DNA from: an uncultured Clostridia bacterium
GTDB lineage: Bacteria > Bacillota > Clostridia > Christensenellales > Borkfalkiaceae
NCBI GenBank assembly: GCA_949286835.1
Contig: CASEDP010000001.1
Location: 124,001 to 188,000, forward strand
Direction of reading: 5' to 3'
DNA: 64,000 nt
Shown: positions 1 to 9,445 of the stretch, piece after piece
Layout of the letters: every line of letters begins with the position of its first letter
How positions within the stretch are numbered: the stretch's first letter is position 1
The notes under the pieces: model-generated
The model's database searches: none
The model's input: only the letters and a program-made list of their open reading frames with translations
Told to the model about the DNA's origin: nothing
Position numbers and translations under genes: made by a program

Positions 1-2949
1 TTTTGTGGCGATGCCCTTTTCGGTCATCTCCTTGAAGAGCTGATAACGACGCTCCATCTCCTTGATTGCCCAATTGAGCGCCTTAATCGCCTTGTCGACG
101 TCATAGATTATCTCGTTTATCATAAGGTGGGGCAGCTTATCGTAGGAGATAAACTCAACCTGCTTGGGGTCGACGAGAATGAACCTCAGATCCTCCGGTC
201 CGTACTTATAGAGCAGGCTTATGATGAGTGCGCTGAGGCAGATACTCTTACCGCTGCCCGTAGTACCCGCGACGAGCAGGTGGGGCATCTTGGTTATGTC
301 GGGGCAGACGACCTTGCCGTCCACGTTTTTACCGAACGCAAAGCACAGCGAGTTGGGCTTGCTGTTTATGAACTGGCTGCTTGCAAGTATTCCCTTTAGC
401 CCGACGACAGACCGCGACGAATTGGGCACTTCTACGGAGATTGCGCCCTTAGAATAGTTGAGGTAGGCGTTGACGTTCTCCTTCATAAGCGCCATTGCAA
501 TGGACTCCCTGTACTTGAGGGCGTTCTTGATGTTGGTCTTGTCCTTGATTATGACGTCATAGCGCGTAATGGCGGGTCCCACCACTACGTTGGAAATCTC
601 GCTGGCAATTCGGAAACCTTCGAGAGTATCGCAGATTATCTGCTTGCTCTCCTCTATCTCCGCCGTATTTACGTTGTTGTTTTCGGGATAGTCGTCCAGA
701 AGGTCGAGCGAAGGACGCACATATTTTTTCCAAACGTGCTTGGGCTTGGGGGGCTCTTCCTTGACGGGCTCGGGAACGGGTGCGGGCGTTACGGGCTCTG
801 TCATACTGTCGCCGAAGCCGTCGCCGCCGCGAAGTACGGGGCGCACGGGCTGCACGGGCTGAACTTCATCCTGCCCGTCGCTTTCGGGTACGATCGGCTT
901 GGAGGGCGCAGTCTGGCGGATATTTCCATCCGAAGTCTGTCTGGAAACGCCGCGAACGGAGGCGTCTGAAGAACCTGTGCTGCGAATTCCGCCGCGCGCA
1001 AGTCCCCTGTCGGGGGTAAGGTCACCGCCGCCGAAGAGTGTGTCGTCATCGTCGCTGTCGAATATATTTTCCCTTGAAACGCCGTCCCTGCTTCTGTCGC
1101 GCGAAGAGAGCGCGGAGACGTCGGGCTCTATGTTCCTTTCGCTGCCCAGCCTGGGATTTGACGAACTGAACAGATTAAATAGGCTGTTTCTGTCGCCGCG
1201 GGAGGGCGCAGAACTTGCGGGCTGTTCGGGCTGAACGCCGTTTTCAGGACGTGCGGAGTATATTTCGTTTTCACCGCGCTCGGGCTGGACAGGTCTTACG
1301 GGCACCTGGCGAACGGAACTGAGGCGGTCATTGATCTCCTCCGACCTGCCCCTGCCGTCGAACGACGAACTGTCGCCGAACGTGCTCTCCGCCGCTGACT
1401 GCCTTAAACTGCTGTCATCAGCTTGTCTGAAACTGCCGTTCTGACCGAACGGGTTAGGAGTATTTTCCTGCCTGAAACCGCTGTTCTGTCCGAACGGGTT
1501 GGAATTATTTTCCTGCCTGAAACCGCTGTTCTGTCCGAACGGGTTGGAATTATTTTCCTGCCTGAAACCGCTGTTCTGACCGAACGGGTTGGAATTATTT
1601 TCCTGCCTGAAACCGCTGTTATGTCCGAACGAGTTGGTGGCATTATTCTGACTGAAATTACCGCTGAAAGACCTTGAATTATCCTCTGGTTCGGAATGCG
1701 CTGTAATTTCGTCGTCCAGCTCCACGGAAACTTCGGTATCGTTATCTAACTCCTGTTCGCCCTCATCGTAACCGTCGGAAGAGTTGAGACTGTCGGAGCC
1801 GACAGAATAGCTCTGGTATACGTTCCTCTCGGGCGAGCCGAGGTTCTGAACGGGATTGTCGCCGTATATATATGTAGGAGAATTGCCCGAAACGGGTGAA
1901 TTTTCTGCATTTTTAGCAAAATTCTGTGTATATGACGTGCCGCCCTGAACGCCGCCTGACTGGCTTCCGTCAGTCTGCGCGCCGCTGTTTTCTGCGGGCT
2001 TGTCGCTTGAAAAGCTCCTCCAATAGTCATCGTTGCTGCGAACGGGATGATTGAAATAGGAGCTCTCGTTGTAAATCATATTTCGACGATAGCTCTCTGC
2101 CGCAAATTCACCCGGCTCGAAGAGAATTTTTCTGCCCAGCTTTTCGCGGGAGAATTTCTCCTCATCTGCCTCCCTCTGCTCGGGCGACCTTCCTGCACTG
2201 CTGTACGCAGGCGAAGTGCGGGGCTGCACGGGCTCCTGTTCGGGCTGGGCATACCGGGGGTATGCAGCGCGCGGAGAAGAGACTATTTCCTGGTTTTCGT
2301 TTACGGTATAGAGGTTGTCGGTCACCTCGGCTGCGGGCTGAGCGGGCTTAGCCTCTGTTCTGACCTCGTCGCTCCTCTTTGCTGAACGGGCAACGCTCCT
2401 GCCGAGATAGGCATTACGGAGCGCCAGGAAGGTGACATAGCCCGAAAGGACCGACAAAATGGCAAAAATTACGTATGCTGCAATAAATGTCATCACCCTG
2501 GCAATCGGATAGACTATTAGACCGCTGATTACTCCGCCGAATGTATAGCCGGAAAAGCCCTGCGACGCGGCGAGATAGCACTCCGAAAGGTACTTGCCGT
2601 AGCCTTCAAGGGGGAAATCCCTGGTAGTTACAGAGTGAAAAAGCAGAAAAAGGCAAAGCGAAGTGAGCGCAATGAGCGCAATCGTGCGCACCTTGAGCTT
2701 AATCTTCTTACCGAAAACGAGCCCCTGCCCGAGATATGCCAAAAGAGCCACGACAAGAAAGCTGCCATAGCCGAAAGTTCCGTACATAAAGGTGCAGATC
2801 GCCGCACCCATCGAACCGAACACGAGTTTATTTGTAAGTAGAATGACGGTGACTATGGCGGTGAACAGCAAGAGCGTCATACCAAGCGTCTCCCTCGTCA
2901 ATATATAAGATTGTTTGTCGTTGAAAATTTTTTTGCCCACGGCAACCAT
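1..2949 (-). CDS. ftsK: DNA translocase FtsK/SpoIIIE, C-terminus cut by window edge
   Basis: This is a membrane-anchored motor that pumps chromosomal DNA through the closing septum. The reading frame is open from the edge to 2949 (983 codons). The N-terminus has about four membrane segments (roughly residues 20-170). A long low-complexity linker rich in Gln, Asn, Ser and Pro follows, with a 15-residue tandem repeat near residues 434-508. The motor domain starts near residue 740 and carries Walker A GTTGSGKS near residue 895 and Walker B in FILVDPKQVEF. The end of the motor and any gamma domain lie outside the window. The ATG at 2949 directly abuts its GGGAG, so the in-frame GTG at 2940, 9 bases from GGGAG, may be the true start. 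Motor identity is certain; the choice between FtsK and SpoIIIE is not resolved. Confidence 0.95.
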   Translation of the reverse strand, partial: MVAVGKKIFNDKQSYILTRETLGMTLLLFTAIVTVILLTNKLVFGSMGAAICTFMYGTFGYGSFLVVALLAYLGQGLVFGKKIKLKVRTIALIALTSLCLFLLFHSVTTRDFPLEGYGKYLSECYLAASQGFSGYTFGGVISGLIVYPIARVMTFIAAYVIFAILSVLSGYVTFLALRNAYLGRSVARSAKRSDEVRTEAKPAQPAAEVTDNLYTVNENQEIVSSPRAAYPRYAQPEQEPVQPRTSPAYSSAGRSPEQREADEEKFSREKLGRKILFEPGEFAAESYRRNMIYNESSYFNHPVRSNDDYWRSFSSDKPAENSGAQTDGSQSGGVQGGTSYTQNFAKNAENSPVSGNSPTYIYGDNPVQNLGSPERNVYQSYSVGSDSLNSSDGYDEGEQELDNDTEVSVELDDEITAHSEPEDNSRSFSGNFSQNNATNSFGHNSGFRQENNSNPFGQNSGFRQENNSNPFGQNSGFRQENNSNPFGQNSGFRQENTPNPFGQNGSFRQADDSSLRQSAAESTFGDSSSFDGRGRSEEINDRLSSVRQVPVRPVQPERGENEIYSARPENGVQPEQPASSAPSRGDRNSLFNLFSSSNPRLGSERNIEPDVSALSSRDRSRDGVSRENIFDSDDDDTLFGGGDLTPDRGLARGGIRSTGSSDASVRGVSRQTSDGNIRQTAPSKPIVPESDGQDEVQPVQPVRPVLRGGDGFGDSMTEPVTPAPVPEPVKEEPPKPKHVWKKYVRPSLDLLDDYPENNNVNTAEIEESKQIICDTLEGFRIASEISNVVVGPAITRYDVIIKDKTNIKNALKYRESIAMALMKENVNAYLNYSKGAISVEVPNSSRSVVGLKGILASSQFINSKPNSLCFAFGKNVDGKVVCPDITKMPHLLVAGTTGSGKSICLSALIISLLYKYGPEDLRFILVDPKQVEFISYDKLPHLMINEIIYDVDKAIKALNWAIKEMERRYQLFKEMTEKGIATK
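1426..1650. repeat. 45-bp tandem repeat inside the ftsK linker, five copies
   Basis: Units begin at 1426, 1471, 1516, 1561 and 1606, exactly 45 bp apart. The middle three are nearly identical and the outer two are diverged. The period is a multiple of three, so the frame is kept. On the coding strand each unit encodes a 15-residue block of the form SGFRQENNSNPFGQN. Confidence 0.95.
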
Positions 2950-3025
2950 CTCCCGATAACATTTTGCTATTCTATATTATAACATTCCGCCGCCGAAATT
3001 ACAACAAAATGCAAGTCGAAAATAT

Positions 3026-3058
3026 AAAAAAAGGTGCGCCCGAACTATGGACGCACCC
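3026..3058 (-). terminator. Rho-independent terminator after ilvC
   Basis: Read on the minus strand, GGTGCG pairs with CGCACC across a 13-base loop and is followed by seven T. It lies 20 bases after the ilvC stop. Confidence 0.85.
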
Positions 3059-3078
3059 TGTTTCTAAATTATAATAAA

Positions 3079-4170
<1,092 letters not shown>

Positions 4171-4207
4171 GCGATATGTCAATTTATTAAAAAAATACTC
4201 AAAAAAA

Positions 4208-4236
4208 TTGCATATTTGCGAGAGTTAATGTATAAT
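4208..4236 (+). promoter_or_regulatory. Sigma-A promoter for the DUF815 gene
   Basis: TTGCAT, a 17-base spacer and TATAAT, ending 32 bases before the ATG at 4269. It is divergent from the ilvC promoter in the same 160-bp intergenic region. Confidence 0.7.
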
Positions 4237-4268
4237 ATATTAAATTTTATACGAGAGAGTATATTTTT

Positions 4269-5450
4269 ATGAATAAAATCATTAACAGTCTTACCGTTCT
4301 GCGCGGACTTGAAAGCGACGAAATAGTGCTTGCGCTCTCCAAATACGCGCTTACCGCATACGAGGGCAATCCTTCAGAACAAAAACTGAACGACCTGGCA
4401 GCAGCAGTTTTCAACCGCGGAGCGGAGACATCGCTGAAAGCGTATGTGCAGAAACTCATACTGACCGACGAGAACGCCTTTTCTGTCTGCTGTACGCGTA
4501 CGGGAAACCCCTCCGAATACCTAAAAAAGGCATATCTTGCCGACGTCGACGCGATAAACTCGCTCTTTTCCGTCGTCGAAGGTTGCGACAGCTTTTCGCT
4601 CGGCGACGACTTAAAGACATATAACATAGACTTTTCCAACAACTTTGCGACAAACATTGTGCAGTTCTACCGCAGGCACGGCTACGGGAAGTTCATCTAT
4701 AACCGCGCTTTTACCTTTGGGGACGGCGACCTCAAGCCGATAAGCGCCGTATCGTCCACCACTCTCGACCAACTCAAGGACTACGAGAACGAAAAGGCGG
4801 TAATCAAAAACAATCTGTCCGACTTCGTCAACGGTCTGCCCTTTTCAAATATGCTGCTCTACGGCGACAAGGGCACGGGCAAATCTTCCACCGTGCACGC
4901 CACGTTCAACCTGTTTGCGGGCGGAGGGCTGAAGATTATAGAGGTCGACAAGCGCGACATAGTAAATTTAATCGACATCAAGAGACTGGTCGCCGACATA
5001 CCGCTCAGATTTATTATCTTCATTGACGACATCTCATTCGAGGAGGACGACGAGAGGTTGTCCACGCTCAAAGCCGCCCTCGAAGGCTCGGTTTCGGGCG
5101 CGGTGAACAACGTGATGATAATTGCGACGAGCAACCGCAGACACATCGTAAAGGAGAGTTTTTCGGACAGACAGAATTCCGTGCACCCCTCTGACCTGCT
5201 CGAAGAGCAGCTTTCGCTCTCCGACAGGTTCGGCATAACCGTGATGTTCTCTGCAACAGACAAGACGTCATACCTCTCAATCGTACGCCAGCTCGCCGCA
5301 GACCTTTCGATTACAATGGATGCCGACAGGCTTTCCGAACTTGCAGAGCGCTGGGCGATTGTCAAGGGCGGCAGATCGCCGAGAAGGGCAAAACAGTTCG
5401 TCGACTACGTCTATGCCTGCATAAAGTCAGGAAGGTCCATAGATTTTTAA
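4269..5450 (+). CDS. DUF815 family AAA+ ATPase
   Basis: A predicted cytosolic AAA+ ATPase (COG2607 type). The N-terminal 190 residues are family-specific. The ATPase core has Walker A GDKGTGKS at residues 199-206, Walker B IIFIDD at 245-250 followed by the DUF815-typical ISFEEDD, and the sensor region IIATSNRRH. The biological role of the family is not firmly established. The gene stands alone on the plus strand and its stop overlaps the murC stop by four bases, so the two transcripts must converge. A GAGAG sequence lies about 10 bases before the ATG. Family assignment is secure; function is unknown. Confidence 0.9.
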   Translation: MNKIINSLTVLRGLESDEIVLALSKYALTAYEGNPSEQKLNDLAAAVFNRGAETSLKAYVQKLILTDENAFSVCCTRTGNPSEYLKKAYLADVDAINSLFSVVEGCDSFSLGDDLKTYNIDFSNNFATNIVQFYRRHGYGKFIYNRAFTFGDGDLKPISAVSSTTLDQLKDYENEKAVIKNNLSDFVNGLPFSNMLLYGDKGTGKSSTVHATFNLFAGGGLKIIEVDKRDIVNLIDIKRLVADIPLRFIIFIDDISFEEDDERLSTLKAALEGSVSGAVNNVMIIATSNRRHIVKESFSDRQNSVHPSDLLEEQLSLSDRFGITVMFSATDKTSYLSIVRQLAADLSITMDADRLSELAERWAIVKGGRSPRRAKQFVDYVYACIKSGRSIDF

Positions 5451-6769
5451 CGGTCGACGAGCGTAAGGGCAATGTCGTAAATATCCCCCGCGCCGAGCAC
5501 GAGCAGGGTGTCATCTGCGCCCGCCCCATCTACAAAAGAGCATATCCCCTCTATCCCGTCGGCATATCTGCTGCGCCTTACCGCGCGGGAAAGCGTAAGC
5601 GCGCTACCCGCGTCGTCGTAATATTCCCTCGCCGCATACGTCCTGTAGATAAGAAGATGTTCTATATTTGACAGCACGTTTACGAACTCTTTGAAGAGAA
5701 GCTTTGTACGGCTGTATGTGTGCGGCTGAAAAATAACAAAGATTTTACCCTTTCTGACCTGCTTTACCGTCTTGAGCACAGCCTTAATCTCGTTCGGGTG
5801 GTGCGCGTAGTCGGCAATGCAGGTCACTCCGTTTATCCTGCCAATATATTCAAATCGTCGGGAAATACCTTCAAACGCCTCTAACCCTCCCTTTATATCC
5901 TCAAACGACAGACCGCAGAGGCGAGCGGCGGCAGCGGCGGCGAGAGCGTTGAGCACGTTATGCTTTCCGCAGACTTTCAGTTCTATCTGACCGAGAGCGC
6001 TTTTTCCCTCATACAGTTCAAATGAAAATCTGCCCCCGTTTCCCGTCAGATTTTTTGCAAAATAATCAGCCCTGTTGTCAAAGCCGAAGGTTATGCCTTC
6101 GGCTTTCTGCATTTCTCCGTAAAGCTTTATCGCGCAGACGCTCTGAGCCGCAAACTGCGCATATGCCTCCCGCACATTTTCCGCTGTGCCGTAACAGTCG
6201 AGATGGTCTGCGTCGCAATTTAGAATGATGCCTATCTTGGGTTTCAGATGAAGAAGATTTCGTTTATATTCGCACGCCTCGGTGACAAAATACGTCCTGC
6301 CGCACATATACGCGTTGGAAAATTCTCTGTCCTCCGCACCGATGTGACAGGCAAACGCCTGACCCGCAAAGGCAAAAATGTGCGCTATCATCGCCGTGCA
6401 GGTACTTTTCCCGTGAGAGCCCGCGACGGCAACGACATTCCTGAAAGACTGACCGAGCATCTGAAGGAGTTGTCCCCTCGGCACAACGGGCAGGCGGCTG
6501 CGGCGCGCCGCCAGGAGCGACCTGTCGTTTTCGGGCACAGCGTCAGTAAAGACAACCACCTCATAGTCTGCTATGTCATCTCCCGCGTCGCCAACGACGA
6601 CGGGTATACCCATATTTTCAAGTCTGCGGGTGAACGAATTGTCGCATCGGTCACAGCCGCCCACCTTCTTGCCCATTTTAGCAAGGAGAACGGCAAGTGC
6701 GCTCATACTCACGCCGCCGATGCCGACAAAATAAAAACTTCCGCAATCGCTGACATAATTTTTCTGCAT
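5447..6769 (-). CDS. murC: UDP-N-acetylmuramate--L-alanine ligase
   Basis: MurC adds L-alanine to UDP-MurNAc, the first amino acid of the peptidoglycan stem. The N-terminal nucleotide motif is GIGGVSMSALA, the ATP loop is GSHGKST (a Thr-to-Ser variant of the common GTHGKTT), and DYAHHPNE and QPHTYSRT are present further on. I start it at the ATG at 6769 (440 aa). A longer open frame reaches 6826 but would begin inside the ftsZ terminator hairpin. No good Shine-Dalgarno sequence is visible at 6769, so the start is moderately sure. It follows ftsZ rather than sitting with murD and murE, and ends by overlapping the convergent DUF815 gene by four bases. Confidence 0.96.
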   Translation of the reverse strand: MQKNYVSDCGSFYFVGIGGVSMSALAVLLAKMGKKVGGCDRCDNSFTRRLENMGIPVVVGDAGDDIADYEVVVFTDAVPENDRSLLAARRSRLPVVPRGQLLQMLGQSFRNVVAVAGSHGKSTCTAMIAHIFAFAGQAFACHIGAEDREFSNAYMCGRTYFVTEACEYKRNLLHLKPKIGIILNCDADHLDCYGTAENVREAYAQFAAQSVCAIKLYGEMQKAEGITFGFDNRADYFAKNLTGNGGRFSFELYEGKSALGQIELKVCGKHNVLNALAAAAAARLCGLSFEDIKGGLEAFEGISRRFEYIGRINGVTCIADYAHHPNEIKAVLKTVKQVRKGKIFVIFQPHTYSRTKLLFKEFVNVLSNIEHLLIYRTYAAREYYDDAGSALTLSRAVRRSRYADGIEGICSFVDGAGADDTLLVLGAGDIYDIALTLVDR

Positions 6770-6824
6770 AGTAAATTCTATGTTTAAAGGACGCGAAATA
6801 TTAAATTTTATGCAAAAAAAGCGC

Positions 6825-6857
6825 AAAAAAGCAGTTCTTACTTACAGAACTGCTTTT
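6825..6857 (-). terminator. Terminator between ftsZ and murC
   Basis: On the minus strand AAGCAGTTCT pairs with AGAACTGCTT around a short loop, followed by a T-run. It separates ftsZ from murC, so murC may rely on read-through or a weak promoter. Confidence 0.85.
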
Positions 6858-6873
6858 TAACTGCACTATAAAG

Positions 6874-8121
6874 TTATTTGTCGCGCCTGCCGAAGCGGTG
6901 AAGAAGCTGTGCGAACTTGGGCACGGACTTGTCCGCAGGGCGCTCGATTTCAGGCTGAACCTGCTGTACGGGCTGGACATTCTGCACGGGCTGAACAGGC
7001 TGAACAGGCTGTATGGGTTGTACAGGCTGAACGGGCTGGGTGCGCGCCTGGGAATAATAGGGCTCGTTGACGGACATCCTCTGGGTATTATAGGGCTGCT
7101 GGTTGTAAATCTGTCCAGCAGTGTATGCGCGCTGCTGCTCTTCGGGCTGCTTGTTGTCATAGCCGCTGAATTCGGTTGCAATGACGGTTATTTCCACTTC
7201 ATCCTGAACGTTGGGATCAATTCTCGCGCCGAAGATGATGTTTGCGGACGCGTCGACTACGCTCCTTACAAGCTCTGCAGCGTCAGCAACTTCCGAGAAG
7301 GTGAGGTCGTTGCCGCCGACGACATTGAGTATGACGCCGCGTGCACCCTCGATGGTCGTCTCCAAAAGAGGGCAGTTAACCGCCACCCTGACGGCCTCAA
7401 TAATTCGGTTGTCGCCCTTTGCGACGCCCACGCCGAGGTGAGCTATGCCCTTGTCCTTGAGAATGGTCTTGACGTCCGCGAAGTCGAGGTTGATGAGTGC
7501 GGGATTGACAATGAGCTCTGCAAGACCCTTTATGCCCTGCTTGAGTATTTCGTCTGCGACGCGGAGAGCGTCGACCATAGACGTATTCTTGTCGACGACG
7601 GTACGTATCTTATCATTTGGAATGACGATGAGCGTATCTACGTATTTTTTGAGATTTTCAAGCCCCTTAACGGTATTTTCAAGCCTCTTCTTGCCCTCGA
7701 ACGCAAAGGGCTCGGTGACGACGGCAACCGTAAGTATCTTCATATCTCTCGCAATCTTGGCAATTACGGGAGCAGCGCCCGTGCCGGTACCGCCGCCCAT
7801 ACCTGCGGTTATGAAGAGAAGGTCGGTACCCTTGATAACTTCGGTGAGGATATCCTTGCTTTCCTCTGCGGCAGCTCTGCCCACATCGGGATCGGCACCG
7901 GCGCCGAGACCCTTGGTGAGCTGCGAACCTATCTGTATCTTGTTCTGGCAGGGCGAAAGCGCAAGTATCTGCGAATCGGTATTTACAACGACGTAATCCG
8001 CGCAGTCGATGCTTGCGTCTATCATACGGTTGACCGCATTGTTGCCCGCGCCGCCGACGCCGACCACCTTTATCCTGGCCTTGCCCGAAATATTCGTGTT
8101 GATTGCCATATCGTTTATCAT
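6874..8121 (-). CDS. ftsZ: Cell division GTPase FtsZ
   Basis: FtsZ is the tubulin homologue that forms the division ring. The GTP-binding motif GGAGNNAVNRM starts at residue 23 and the tubulin signature GMGGGTGTG is at 107-115. The T7-loop region with NPALINLDFADVKTI is intact. The globular domain ends near residue 325. A disordered linker follows, ending in a run of about nine QPV-like repeats, and then a C-terminal peptide containing VPKFAQLLHRF and basic residues in place of the usual IPxFLRRR. GGAGG lies nine bases before the ATG at 8121. It shares a transcript with the FtsA-like gene 30 bases upstream and is followed by a terminator. Confidence 0.98.
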   Translation of the reverse strand: MINDMAINTNISGKARIKVVGVGGAGNNAVNRMIDASIDCADYVVVNTDSQILALSPCQNKIQIGSQLTKGLGAGADPDVGRAAAEESKDILTEVIKGTDLLFITAGMGGGTGTGAAPVIAKIARDMKILTVAVVTEPFAFEGKKRLENTVKGLENLKKYVDTLIVIPNDKIRTVVDKNTSMVDALRVADEILKQGIKGLAELIVNPALINLDFADVKTILKDKGIAHLGVGVAKGDNRIIEAVRVAVNCPLLETTIEGARGVILNVVGGNDLTFSEVADAAELVRSVVDASANIIFGARIDPNVQDEVEITVIATEFSGYDNKQPEEQQRAYTAGQIYNQQPYNTQRMSVNEPYYSQARTQPVQPVQPIQPVQPVQPVQNVQPVQQVQPEIERPADKSVPKFAQLLHRFGRRDK

Positions 8122-8151
8122 CGTGATTTTCCTCCGAAACTCTTTGTAAAA

Positions 8152-9288
8152 TTAAAAGATTGAAAATTTTATCTTCTCGTCGAACGCCGCAGCCATAAAG
8201 CTGAAGAGCGACGAAAACTGAGGCTTGTCATAATAGGGAACTTTGGGCGCGACGACTTCGACCGGCACGACGAGGCGAGAAGATATCCTCTCCGTAAGTC
8301 CGCGGATTGCGCCGACGCCTTCACCCGTGAGATATATGGGCTTTGAAGAAATGTCTTTGCCGACATATGCCTGTCTGCACTCCTCAATAATGCCGCACAG
8401 ACCGTCAAGTCCTTCGTTGATTATATCCCTTAGTTCTGAAGTTCTGAAACTGTAGAATTTACCTTCCGATCTGTACTCCTCGACAGAGGCAAAACCTCCC
8501 TTGGCGTTGAGGTTCACGCTCCTTATGAAGTGATCCGCAACGTCATAGGGAATGTTGAGACTTTCCATTAGAAGGAGCGCAATGTGACCGACGCCGACGG
8601 AGAAGGCATCGCTGAACTCGACGCCGTTGCCGCATACCACGGAAAAGGACGAAGAGATGTTGCCTATGTCCATAATAAGCGCCCTGCCGTCCCTTACAGA
8701 CGGCTTTAAAAGATACATCGACTGGCTGTAAATTTCGGGTATCCAGTGGAGGTTTCTGACCGAGATGCACTTGCCGATTGCCCTTGCTGTACACTCAAGA
8801 AATGCCGTCTTTGCCACATAGAAACTCAACCTGCCCCTTAAGCTGTCGCTGACAGAGCCGACGGGGTCAATTATGTTGCGGTTATCCGAAAGCACATAGT
8901 AGAGCGCGCCAGACTTTACGACGGTCATTCCCTCCTCGTCTGCGGGCTGCGACAGCTCGTCCAGCGCGGAAACGTGCCGCCTTGAAATTGTCTGAGATCC
9001 GCTGAACGTGAGCACCTTGTCGGTGAGCCTTACTTCCGAAAACTCCGCAGGAACGGAGATGAAGAGATCTTTTATATACCCGCCGTAGGGCGCAAACGTC
9101 GACCTGATGACATCGGCAATGACCTTGTTGAAGTTGTCTATGTCGAGCAGCTCCCCCTCGGCATAGCCGTCGTAAGCGCAAATCGTCTTGCCCTTAATTA
9201 TGAAAGTGTTATTTACACCTTTTTCTGCCACCGCGCCGCATATCTCCGAAGAGCGGATATCGAGCACGGCTATGCTTCTTTGTCGCAC
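8152..9288 (-). CDS. ftsA: Divergent FtsA-like actin-fold division protein
   Basis: Its place directly before ftsZ and its actin-like layout identify it as FtsA or an FtsA-derived protein, the usual membrane tether of FtsZ. The start is GTG at 9288 with AAGGTGA seven bases upstream. At 378 aa it is shorter than typical FtsA (about 410-440). The phosphate-1 motif reads VLDIRSSE and phosphate-2 reads MDIGNISSS, so the glycine-rich loops of the actin fold are eroded; the adenosine motif is LTGEGVGAIRG. The protein ends straight after the last actin-fold helix and no amphipathic C-terminal membrane helix is visible. It may therefore bind nucleotide poorly and tether FtsZ by another route. Co-transcribed with ftsZ from the promoter at 9335-9363. 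Confidence 0.8.
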   Translation of the reverse strand: MRQRSIAVLDIRSSEICGAVAEKGVNNTFIIKGKTICAYDGYAEGELLDIDNFNKVIADVIRSTFAPYGGYIKDLFISVPAEFSEVRLTDKVLTFSGSQTISRRHVSALDELSQPADEEGMTVVKSGALYYVLSDNRNIIDPVGSVSDSLRGRLSFYVAKTAFLECTARAIGKCISVRNLHWIPEIYSQSMYLLKPSVRDGRALIMDIGNISSSFSVVCGNGVEFSDAFSVGVGHIALLLMESLNIPYDVADHFIRSVNLNAKGGFASVEEYRSEGKFYSFRTSELRDIINEGLDGLCGIIEECRQAYVGKDISSKPIYLTGEGVGAIRGLTERISSRLVVPVEVVAPKVPYYDKPQFSSLFSFMAAAFDEKIKFSIF

Positions 9289-9334
9289 TTTCAGTCACCT
9301 TGCCGTAAAAAAATTGTCTGATTAACTATTTTAA

Positions 9335-9363
9335 ATTATATAATAGTGTATAAATCTTGTCAA
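9335..9363 (-). promoter_or_regulatory. Consensus sigma-A promoter for ftsA-ftsZ
   Basis: On the minus strand a perfect TTGACA, a 17-base spacer and a perfect TATAAT, 46 bases before the GTG start. With the terminator just upstream it makes ftsAZ a transcription unit separate from the rest of the dcw cluster. Confidence 0.9.
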
Positions 9364-9373
9364 CTGATATGTG

Positions 9374-9409
9374 CAAAAAAAACGACCCGAAATAAAAAAA
9401 CGGGTCGTA
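9374..9409 (-). terminator. Terminator after ftsQ
   Basis: On the minus strand ACGACCCG and CGGGTCGT pair across an A/T loop and are followed by a run of T. It closes the mraZ-to-ftsQ operon. Confidence 0.9.
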
Positions 9410-9445
9410 TATGTCGAAATTGATAGCAATTTGAAGCAAGGCTGC

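Noticed and set aside
1426..1650. CRISPR-like short repeats
   Set aside because: They are contiguous 45-bp units in frame within ftsK, without spacers.
6769..6826. Longer N-terminus of murC
   Set aside because: It would start inside the ftsZ terminator and adds residues not typical of MurC.
6898..8163. Long plus-strand frame (421 codons) opposite ftsZ
   Set aside because: FtsZ motifs on the minus strand are unambiguous; the plus frame is low in complexity and unlike any family.
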